DNA from: Liolophura sinensis
Taxonomy: Eukaryota > Mollusca > Polyplacophora > Chitonida > Chitonidae
NCBI RefSeq assembly: GCF_032854445.1
Contig: NC_088295.1
Coordinates: forward strand, 84,984,644 to 85,048,643
DNA: 64,000 nt
Direction of reading: 5' to 3'
Every line of letters starts with the position of its first letter. Position 1 is the stretch's first letter. A model generated the notes under the pieces. The model saw only the letters and a list, made by a program, of their open reading frames with translations, was not told the origin of the DNA and did not search any database. Below, one piece after another: positions 22,801-34,800 of the stretch. The position numbers and the translations under genes were made by a program.

Positions 22801-25800
22801 ATTGATTTCCCCATATACACCTCTCCTTACAACACACGAATCAGTACATCAGTCAACATGGTCACAAATGTGCCTCCCAAATTTTTCACTGAGTTGTTGT
22901 TGCTCACAATCTTACATTCTTCCTTTGTTATAGTCTTTGCATTCAGAAGATAGGTTATTGCTTGGGTATTCAGTGAAAGCCAAGATAAATTGATCTTTTG
23001 GCTTTCAGTTAACAATGAGCAGGATGCACTTTCTGTTCCTGTGTATCTTACATGTCCCAGCCTGTCAATGACTAATGACCACCTTGTAACACACTTAATG
23101 TAGGATTATATGCATGGTAGGCAGTCTACTCTTCCAGCAACAGTGCTGTAATGAAGGAGAGGTGTATGTGCGCTCGTTTTCTGTATCCAGTTTATTTATT
23201 TGACTTGTGTTGTATGCCTTGCTCAAGTTCATTTCACTTATCTGACAACAGCTAGCATTGTGGTGGAGGAAATTAGGCAGTGCCAGGAGAAACCCAGAGC
23301 CATGCACAGTTTGCTGGACTTCAACTCACAGAGAGGCTGCGGAATCTTTGTTCTGCACTAGCACACTAATCTCTCAGCTACATGGTCCCTTTTCAGAATT
23401 TAAGGAAACAAAGATGTACATCAGAATAACATGTATCATTAATTGTGTGTGGCTTAGATTTGGTTTTTGTTATTAACCATACATATAATAGGAATCAACT
23501 TAAAGAACATTCTCTATACATGTAGATGTATTTTCCTGATTCTAGTCACCAGAAGTTTTCATGGCATAAACTAATTTTGTGTTTATCTAGGCCAACAAAA
23601 AGCAGCAACCAGGGTCCCCAGGTGGAGCCTCAGCCCCTTCTGGCCAGCCACCCACTGAGGCCTCACCGTCGGTTGTTTCACAGGCTGAAGGAGCATCTGA
23701 GCCTCGTGAAGATGTGCAGGAAAGGGTGGAAAGGTTTGTGTCATAACATGAAGTCACACAAGAATACAAACAGTACATGCCAGTGCATCTCTGCACCCAC
23801 TTTAGCTGCTGAATGTAGCTTTCTGGTGGCTCATCTGTGACGGTGGACTATCTGTACATGGTCATGGGTGATTAGGGACAAATGCATTACCTAAAATATC
23901 TCAGCAGATGAGGCTGTTTTCGGTTACTCATTTACCACCAACCCCCACCCATTCACGGATCATCTCCTTGGGTGACTCTCCCATGTAAGTGGCATGTTTT
24001 GAAAAAGTGTGTTGTTGGTTGGTACCATTGAAAATGGCTAATGTCAGGTTTGAAGTTAAGTGACAAAAGTTCAGGCATACTTAGATGTATTTGTACAAAC
24101 CCATTGAAGTCCTGTAAAATCGTCTAACGTTCTATCTCTGCCTCACTTTGAGAACATCAATCGTGAAAATCCTGTACCTGTACTTTGCATGCAGGCAGCT
24201 ATCCTCAAATAAGACCACTTCAGCATCAGTCAAAACGAGGGGGAAAAAAATAAGTACATTTATCTTTTTTTTCCCCCTATTATTAGGAAATTTGACAATT
24301 TCCTGACAAACAACTGAAATGTTGGTTTAATGTATGTTGTAAGTTGTTATTAGTATTATCTGCTGCATGCCACAGTGATTGGCCTACAGTGTGTGTTTAG
24401 AAGTACTTAGATCAGGCAAATCTGTATCAGAAATGTGACAGATAGCAATCTGGTTTTATGTAGAAGACTTACAATTCTTTTTACCATTGCGGAAGGACAG
24501 TTGTTGTTATGAAAGAAATGTTTAATGCAACAATTTTGGACAGTAACAGGCAGTGAGCATACAAACATATGGACGTGCTTGCATATAGTTGGGTAAGTTG
24601 TATACGAGACTTGCGTGGGAGAGTGTAGTGGTCTTCTAGTATATGAATGTGCAAAACACATTTCATGTTTCACTTAATTTTCACATTATATACACATACC
24701 TATATTTTCTGTCACATCCAGTTTACCCGACTATGCATCAAGCACTTACATGTGACATCGCCAATTGTTGACGTATACCCACAAATGATTTTTTTTTTTT
24801 TTTTTTTTTTCATTGGTGTTTTACACCGTACTCAAGAATATTTCACTTATACGACGGCGGCCAGCATTATGGTGGGTGGAAACCGGACACAGCCCGGGGA
24901 AACCCACGACGATCCGCAGGTTGCTGGCAGACCTTCCCACATACGGCCGGAGAGGAAGCCAGCATGAGCTGGACTTGAACTCACAGCGACCGCATTGGTG
25001 AGAGGCTCCTGGGTCATTACGCTGTGCTAGCGCGCTAACCAACTGAGCCACGGAGGCCCCGACCCACAAATGACACAAGGCTTTTGATATCATTCTTTGA
25101 TATGAAAACATATCTGCCTCATTTAACATCACATGGCATCAAGAGTACCTATGTATAATGTATTACACCAAGCACTTGGGGGCCTCCGTGGCTCAGTCGG
25201 TTAGCGCGCTAGCGCAGCGTAATGACCCAGGAGCTTCTCACCAATGCGGTCGCTGTGAGTTCAAGTCCAGCTCATGCTGGCTTCCTCTCCGGCTGTAAGT
25301 GGGAAGGTCTGCTAGCAACCTGCAGATGGTCGTGGGTTTCCCCCAGGCTCTGCCCGGTTTCCACCCACCATAATGCTGGCCGCCGTCGTATAAGTGAAAT
25401 ATTCTTGAGTACGGCGTAAAACACCAATCAAATAAATAAATAAATAAACCAAGCAACTTGAGCAAAAACTGATGAAAAATCCTGTCATTGATGACATTGC
25501 ACAGTGCAAATTTTTTTTAGCCATACTCTGTAAGGATTCCTTCACACATGTGTGGGAAGATCTGTCAGCAACCTGTGGATGGTTGTGGGTTTCCCCCGGG
25601 CTCTGCCCGGTTTCCTCCCACCATAATGTTGGCCACCGTGGTATAAGTGAAATATTCTGGAGTACGGCGTAAAACACCAGTCAAGAAAGAAAAAAAATCT
25701 TCATACATGTATGTGGCTCTAAGCATTTAGGTTGCTTATGATTATGCGGAAACACTGATGTTGCCGGGACATGAGGACTAATCACCTAAAACAATAATGC

Positions 25801-28800
25801 TCAGTAACATCACATCATTGGCTGGCCTAGGTTCCTGCACCGATGTTTCCACATAATGGTTGGTTTCTCTCAAAACTGGAATAGCTCTTGAAGGGTATGT
25901 GGCAGTCATGAACGACTTACCTTAACAATTTCCACCGTCGGCCAAAGTGATTGCATGTCATTGGTGTAGCAATTTTGTTGCAGAGCCATGTCACCGAGAT
26001 AGAACAAAAGTGAGTGTGTAATGATATCATGAAGGAGCATTTGCCTAAGGGACATGAATCATGGCGGTTTGGCAGGGACAGTAGATCCAAGCTGAAAATC
26101 AATCCTGGGTCGGGTCACACCTAAGACCTTAAGAGAGGAAATTGTACTTTCCTGACTTGGCCTTCAGCATTAAGGGGATAGTGGAGCGAATGGTTGACCT
26201 GTATTAGTATAATGGCTTGGGTGGGGCGGCTAACTTGCCTTTGGTGAGTTGTCTCAGTGAAGCAGCCCTATATGTAGGTAAAAGAGTGGTGGAAATGTGC
26301 ACATTAGACATACATGCACTCTTAGGACTCCTTCGTTTGTAGAATTGTTAAGTATGACCTTAAGCCCTAAGCACCCACTCACTCATTCAGTCATGGAGGT
26401 TTAGAGGAATTTATTATGTTAATGAAGCGACTGTGCAAAAAGTAAGTAAATAGGTCTGCGTCTACTGCCTTGATAGGTAAAGTCACTTGTATTGTTTGTT
26501 TTGACGTGGTTGATTTGATTTTATACAGAGCCAAAAAATTGATAGCCGAGAAACAAGCCAAGAAAGCCTTGGAAGAGAAAGAGGTAAAACTCCCCATAAA
26601 GTTTTCATAGCAGAATATTAAACGAAGTGGAACAAATTCTGAGACTATACTGTTGTGATAAATCCAATATTATGAATTTTGTGTACGTAGTGGAATGTCC
26701 ATCCATAGTCATCAACCAGTCTTATTTTGGGCTCCATGTTTGTACTTATGTTTTTTTCTTCTTTTTTGGGGCATTTTATAAACATGATATATAAATGTAA
26801 TCTTTGTTTTGAAAATCGTGTTATTTTTTTCTCCATGTTTCCTTTTTCTTACAACAGAAATATTGTATAAAGTGTAAGTCTTTCTTTATGTTTAAAAAGT
26901 AAGACATTGGGTGTTTAATATCTGTGCAGAAGCAGATTAAGGAGGAGAAGGAAAGACGCTTGTTAGGCCAGAGCGTATTACAGTCAAAGCAGAGGAAAGA
27001 AGAAATGGAGGCAAGAGAAATACAGAATGAGCTGCGCAAACGAAAAGAGGAAGACCGAAAAGCCAGAGAAAGAGTAAAGGAGCAAATAGCCAGAGACAGG
27101 TAACAAAAGGGTATAAATTGTCGTTGATCAAATAATGAGTTCAAATATTTTCAGACAGGTAAATAATATGAATGTCTCATCCAAGTTATTTTTTGTCAAG
27201 TGATAAAGTGGTTATAAATGATTCAAACAAGATTTATAGGTTTGCTAATATTTAATGTATGTGGCAAGGAGAGTTGGGTGGCAAGGTGTTTTTCTCTGTG
27301 TTTTTTTTTTTTGTTTGTTTGTTTGTTTACATGTAGGATTTCAATTGAACAAACAAGGAAATAGTATATACAATTCATGTAAAACATACACATTATGGTT
27401 TAAAGCTAACATGAATATCCATACGAGTGGGTGGTATTTAATACATCTATTGCGGTCCAAATTTAAACATATCACTTGTCAGTTATAAGATACAGATGGC
27501 TTTGTTGTCTGATAAACCTGATATTAGTCCTTGGACCAAGGCCCAAAATTTCACATATTGGGTGACCACTCAGGTTGGCTGAATCTCCTTGCTATTTTTA
27601 AGTTGGTACATGTCTTTAGTTCATGGTTGGTACATGTCTTTAGTTCATGTTTCAATGTGATAGTTCTTGCAGATGAGTAGCTTTACATGGATTTCGCCCC
27701 CCTCTAATAAACGTACTATTGTTCAGTGTGCTGACTCATGTATTGCCAACAGTCATGTACAATAACAGCGCTATTTGAACCAACAATACCTTTAAGAATA
27801 CTTCCTTAACTAATTCAAGCTATTGTTCTCAAGCATAATGGCAGATTTGTTGATGAAAGATAACATTTTAGCACTGTCATGGTTTGGAGACGGGTGAGCT
27901 AAAGGGGTGAGCAGGACTGCATCAGCAATTTTCTTTGCAGCCAGAAAATGACAGAAGGCATGAAGTTTATATTTTTTAATATTTTAGGGCATTTTTTCGC
28001 GGTTGTGTAAACAATTCACTGTTGCCTTAAAGTTTAAAGATCACAGGTAAATTCCAAATGGCACACATGGGTCTTTCCATGACTCCAAAAACCAAAGGAA
28101 GACTTTTGATTCTTTTGGAGGGACATTAACACTCTCATTTATCTGTCAACAGGTGCCATGAATGTTAAATTAACATCTTGCTCCTTAATTTGATGTATTA
28201 CTTGCATGGTGGCTTTAATTACGGAAACCTGGGTGTTGACAGTCATTGGTTCGTTGTAAGGTCAAGCAATTGGATGGAGGAGAAGATTTCTCATCCGACA
28301 GTTTAAAAGTAAAGTAATTAATCCAACGAAGTCTGAAACATGATTGTTTGTGAAGATTTTTACTTTGATGTTAAATCTGTCAAGTGCAGCACTTTTTGAT
28401 TTAGAAGGAAAACAGCCCTGATAAGAAAGGTTTTTCAAGGCTTTTTTTATTGTACGTTTTCATTCACTCCAACAGTGTCTGTTTCTTGTCCTACCCTGCA
28501 CTACTTCTGGAGGAATGAATGAGTGTTTATGGCTTAACCCGGCTATTTCTGGAGGAAGACTCCACTTTGTGTACAATCTAGAACTTCCTATACACGACTG
28601 CAGCTTCAAGGTCCGTATTGTGTAGGGCAAAGATCCCTTGGTTGAGTTTTTGGATTGCTGTTCTAAGTCTGCTGCCATCTGCACCGAGCAAAGCAAAGTG
28701 GAACTGCGTGATAATCCTTGAGATATCTTGTCTGCTTTACTGCTGGGATAGAATTATAGAATGTTCCACGAACCTAATTTTCTCGCAGTATCAAGGATTC

Positions 28801-31800
28801 AGACTCATCATCAAAACAGTGAATGATGCCAGGCTGCTCTGTTTGCATAGCCTTGCCTTCATCAACGAACGATATATCCATTAAGAAATAATTTGCTTTA
28901 AGGTCTGTTCAGTTAACGCATTTATGGCTCTATACAAGTATGTCTGTGCATTTTAATGTAGTAGTTTTGCCGTCTGGATTTATCAAGGGCAAAAACTTTA
29001 TGTGACCTCACAGATTACAGTATGGTCAGAAGAGGCTACTCAAGTATCCAATGTTTTAAAGGCAATTTACTGGGTTGTAAAAGTTTGTAATTTGCACAAT
29101 GCCTTATAAGGGGATTTTTCATTCTATCAAAATGTGTGATAAAGCCACCATTGCAGAAAGGCTATCATGTCTTCATTTACTTCTACTGGCCCTTTAAACA
29201 TGTTAGTACCAATTAGGTTTGGCCACCTTAGGTTGTACCAGTATCTTTTCTGACCCATGGAATATATGTGATTATGTAAATTTGTAGGGCTGATAGAGCA
29301 GCTAAATACCAGAAGGATAAAGAAGACATTGCCAGAGTGAAGGAAGAACAGGAGAGAGCCAAGCTGGAAGCCCAGCAAATGGCTGCAGCAGAATTGGCTT
29401 CTAAGAGGAGGTTTGTACAGTTCATAGCTGAGACTTTAAAGCAGCTGTAGAAGTTAGTTGCTGTCCGGACCAGTCAACCTTCAGTTATTTGTTCAAATTT
29501 TTCAGTCCTGTGTGTTTGACATAAGCCTGATACATCTTTCAGCATTAGCAGTTCACTCGTTGAGGGGTCTGAGTGCAAGGACAATACAAAATCCTGCACA
29601 GGTGATATTACAGATATTGCAAACTTGCACCATAGTGCTGACCATCGTATGAGTGAAATATTGTTGAGTATGGTGTAATACAGTAATCAAATAAATCAAA
29701 TACTAGTATTAAAAAAATCAGTGCTGTACATGTAAAGATTTTGTCTTTGGTTCAGTGAGACGGCTCGACTACAGTTCCGGTTACCTGATGGAACTTCAGT
29801 CACAGAAACCTTCCCATCTGGTGAACCACTGTCAGCAGCCCGAGACTTCATCTCAGAGGTGAGCATAGCATTGACTGTGCTACTTGCAGTAATCTGGTGA
29901 GCATAGCATTGACTGTACCACTGTCAGTAATCTATTGAGCATAACTTTGGCTGTACCACTGTCAGTAATCTGGTGAGTATAGCATTGGCTGTACCACTGT
30001 CAGTAATCTGATGAGTATAGCTTTGGCTGTACCACTGTCAGTAATCTGGTGAGTATAGCTTTGGCTGTACCACTGTCAGTAATCTGGTGAGTATAGCATT
30101 GGCTGTATCACTGTCAGTAATCTGGTGAGCACAGCTTACCACTGTCAGTAATCTGGTGAGCACAGCCATGACCTTACCACTGTCAGAAATCCGGTGAGCA
30201 CAACCATGACCTTAACACTATCAATAATCTGGTGATGATAGCCATGACCTTACCACTCACGTGTGCTCAGCCAAGATTTTATTACTGCAATGATTTTGAT
30301 GCTGCTACTGTCACTAGTATGAGGTGATCATATCCATGATCATTGTGTTGATCATCATCAGATTCTAACTGATATTAAGAGTTTTGATCAGACTGTATTA
30401 CAGTGGCTTGGTCACTGGAAGCATTGGTTCAGTCTCATTCACTAGGCCTTGGTGACAATATGCGATGAATGGTGCCTAAATGCTGCCATAGACTTTACCT
30501 ATGGTAAGCATAGTGTTGAACCTCGCTGCCAGCACAGGGTTTGCTACTTGCACTTTTTGAACACTCTGCATCATATAAGTGAGAAGTCACAAGGATAGCT
30601 GTAAACAACAATCAGATATATGTAAATAAATAAATTAGATTTAGTTCCACGCAGGTAGCTAAGGTGTGGCTTTTTGTTGAGACCTTATCAAGTACATGCT
30701 GACGTACCAAACTTGATTCCAAGCTGTGATTCCCTCATTCCCTCCCATCTGAGCTGATGTGTAAGTAAGTCAGCGTGTTATGTGGATGTCTGGATTTTCT
30801 AGAATATGATATACATGTTGTAACAGGCCTCTTTTTCTTTTACATGCTTATTTTCAGTATTTGGGTGCAGGCTTTGGTTCACCAGTTTTGTCAACCATAT
30901 ATCCAAGAAAGTCATTTACGGACAGTGATATGGGTGAAAGCTTTAGCAGCCTTCAGCTGAGCCCTTCTGCTGTTATAATGGTTTTACCGGTAAGTGAACT
31001 ATGTATGTATTGTTTAAATATGGAGGAAAACTCAGGACTTGTGGGAATGAGCATCTTCTCGGAATGTTATTGCTTCAATATTTGAAGAAGTGTGGCTGAT
31101 TTGTGATCACAGCAAAAAACTATGTCTTGTTTTTTTTTATTTTTGAGAGATAAAATAGTCTTTGCTCTTGCCCACAAGAGTCATCAAGGAAGAGTGGCTG
31201 TTCAGTTAGTTGGATGTACAGTGTATTCCTAAAACAAGAGGAGTGTTATACTCAGCTGCTGGTATGCTGTAGTATATACTATGCTGACATGCTACAATCT
31301 ATGTATACTTCGTGAAATTGGCTCCTGTCTTATATTTGAATTGACACCTTCTTTCATTTGTCGTAAATGGCTGAATGTTTGTAAAGCCTTATACATGTAA
31401 GTGATAAGTGTGCAGCAAAGTTATAGGATCAAGGCCTTTGTCTTGGACATGTTTCATGCAGTCCTGGAAGTGGAACTGTCGGTTGATAAGGTACATAACC
31501 TGTACATTTAGCTGCATCTGACATCTCACAATTTTTCCAAATTGAGGTCTGATAGGCCACAGGGTTTACATGTGCTTATCACATTGATCATGACGAGTGA
31601 AAGTGGTGGACGGCATTGGTTAGTGGGTGTATGTGCATCTGACAACTTGACACCGTGAACCTTCAGTAGTAGGTTCAGTAGTTGATCGTGGGCCTGGTGT
31701 GCGAACCAGCTGCAGTGTCATGATTTATGTACTTATCATAGCGTTGTTACTTATGTACACACACGTACACAAGTACATGTGTTTCAAACATATTTCATTA

Positions 31801-34800
31801 TTATTTTGTCGTGATACATCTGTCGCCACTGTCTCTGCCACATGTTGTGGGAGTTACTCCCCTACCGGAAGGACTCTGATTATGATATTTCATATATATG
31901 ACATTTTCATTTGTTTCATGCAGGCCCTACTAAGGTCAAAGGTTAAGTCCACAGAAGGGTCATGCTTGTTCTAAAAATTGTGTTATCAAGTTTCAGAGTC
32001 AACCATTATTTGAAATTTCATGAGACGTGGTAGACATCACCTGTGTACTAAGGTTGCAAACTGAATGAAAGTGGTCTGAAGGCTGAGGTCATGGAGAAAC
32101 TTTTTGGGAAAATTGCTTTATCTAAATTTTCTTAATTTTTTTTTATATCTTACTGTAATTCTTTAACCTTTTTCTCATGTTTGCAAGGTGTTTATTCAAG
32201 CATATTCTGAGGGCAGTATGTGTTGACTGATAAAATTATGCTTTTTGTGAAGCCCTGAAACTGGCCAAGGCAACCAACCAATGTACATGTAATCATGTCT
32301 CCAAAATCAAATTAAAAATATGCTTAAATTGTGCTGAAGGTCGCTGCTTTCGTATGTGAAAAGGTTGAGAAATTAGGGTATCACTCAAACAATATATATG
32401 TATGCCTCGTTTGTTTATTTCCTTTTTAAGTTAAACATGAATTGTTAGCTGGCTTGTACGTAGTACAAGCATAGCTTATGTGGTACCCTGAGCGTCAGTC
32501 TCCAATAACAGAGGAAGTAATGTTAAACAAAATGGTATCAGGGGTGGTATCTTAAAAAGGACTGCAGGTATTGAGCTCAAGATTTGCACACATGTAGAGC
32601 ACAATAGCATGGAGGGAATAATCCATAATTGATTCCGTGTGTACATATTAAGTACTGTAAATTACTGAATTCCGGACTTAGTGCCACACAGTAACTCCAA
32701 GCAAGTCCGTTTGTCCTCTGAAGGTTTCTTTAATTTGTTATCAGTGGACAGACTTTGAATAGAACAAAAACAACCTGAGAAAATATATAAAAACAAAACA
32801 AGATTAGTCACTGTCTTACCATAGACAATGGCATTAGACATGTAAAGTTACTGGTATGTACTGATATTACTAACTACGTATACAGTTCAAGTCCAGCTCA
32901 TGCTCGCTTCCTCTCCGGCCGTACGTGGGAAGGTCTGCCAGCAACCTGCGGATGGTCGTGGGTTTCCCCCGGGCTCTGCCCGGTTTCCTCCCACCATAAT
33001 GCTGGCCGCTGTCGTATAAGTGAAATATTCTTGAGTACGGCGTAAAACACCAATCAAAAAAAAAAAAAAAAAAAAAAAAAACGTATACAGTTATAAATCT
33101 GTGTATATAGACATGTACCATACAGGTAGTTCAGCTTAAACACACATTTACAGGCTTATATACACTGGGATATAGCATTTCATCAGGACATTAATCTATG
33201 TCACAGTTACCATGCAGGTTACAGTTCTTCTGACACATACTGTTCTTGCTATATAAAGGCATCCTAATGCATGTACATGGTAAAATAATATTTACCCTGT
33301 GACTGCCGGGTAGAGACGAGCCACACAGCCGTCACACCGTTTTGACAAGCATGATCTCACCCAGTACAAGGCCCTATCAAAGCCACAAATAACTGGTTAC
33401 AACAGGTACTAATAAAATCTCATGCTATTGTAACACAACTTTTATCATGAAACATGTAATGGATTATTTATTTATTTATTTTTTTTTTTTTTTTTGATTG
33501 GTGTTTTACGCCGTACTCAAGAATATTTCACTTATACGACGGCGGCCAGCATTATGGTGGGTTGAAACCGGGCAGAGCCCGGGGGAAACCCACGACCATC
33601 CGCAGGTTGCTGACAGACCTTCTCACGTATGGCCGGAGAGGAAGCCAGCATGAGCTGGACTTGAACTCACAGCGACCGCATTGGTGAGAGACTCCTGGGT
33701 CATTACGCTGCGCTAGCGCTTTAACCGACTGAGCCACGGAGGCCCCCATGGATTATTTAAGCCATAAAGGTTATCAAACTGTGCTTAGTAACTTCCAAAG
33801 AATTTATGTGACCTAATGAAATAAATTCTGAGCAACAGTCATTTAATATTTTGAACACAAAACGTATAAAATAAGGGATAGTGCAACGACTGGGTGACTT
33901 GTATAAGTATAATGGTTCAGTTGAGGTGGCTGACTTGCCTTCGGTAAGTCATCTCACTGAAGCAGCATTAGATAAAAGAGGAGTGGAAATCCGTCCTGCA
34001 ACAAGGAGGCATATTACCTGCACTCTAAGAAGTCCTTCGTCGTACAGCACAGTTGCATGAGGGGAATATTCCATCGTTGATTCCGTGTGTAGATATTAGG
34101 TACCGAAAATTACTGAATTCCTGACAAAGTGTATTGTGTATAAGAATCAATGATAAGCAGAGTGTTAGGGTGTTATCTCAAAAAGTACTTCATGTATTGA
34201 GTTCAGGGTTTGAACACATGTAAATACTGTAATTTACTGAATTCCAGACTGAATGTATCTTAAAAAGTATTGTATTTATTGACCCGAAGTTTTACATTCG
34301 TATAAAGCTCACTGATGCAAGGTGGATATTCCATCGCTGATGCTCTGTGAGAATATTAATTACTATAAATTACCAAATTCACAATTTCACTTCTTTATGC
34401 ATTGAGCTAAAGTTTTGCATGTGTCTCATACAGACGAGTATTTCGTAGCCTTGCCACCAATTCTGTCTTTTTCTCATCAGGCTCGAGGCCAGTCCTCTCA
34501 ATCAGCAGTCTCATCCACAAGCTTTGTTTCTCTCATCTTCACACCTTTGCTGGCCATCTGGAATTTTGTTTACAATCTCTTGTTTGCCTCGCCACCTCGG
34601 CCCCGTGGAGCCTATAATCCTGGGAGAAGTCAGCAGGCCAGCAGGGCGGCTGATTCTGATGATGACAACATTCCCTCAGAAACCACATCAAGGTCTAACA
34701 GACCCAGAACGTATGTTGTAGTCTAGACAAAGTGATTAACTACTATATCTACAGACCATCTAGAGTACGGCGTAAAATACCAATCAGATAAAATATATAC

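Noticed and set aside
24989-25060. tRNA gene on the minus strand (and similar tRNA-like segments at 1375-1442, 25178-25270 and 33660-33747)
   Set aside because: A- and B-box-like motifs are present, but the same sequence recurs as the head of SINE copies with common bodies and target-site duplications, and a proper cloverleaf is not kept.
24647-25465. Several 60-100-codon frames (24647-24967, 24821-25132, 25222-25419, 25238-25465)
   Set aside because: They are frames through the SINE family A bodies; near-identical peptides appear at each copy.
32870-33749. Frames at 32870-33121 and 33552-33749
   Set aside because: SINE family A sequence read in frame, not genes.
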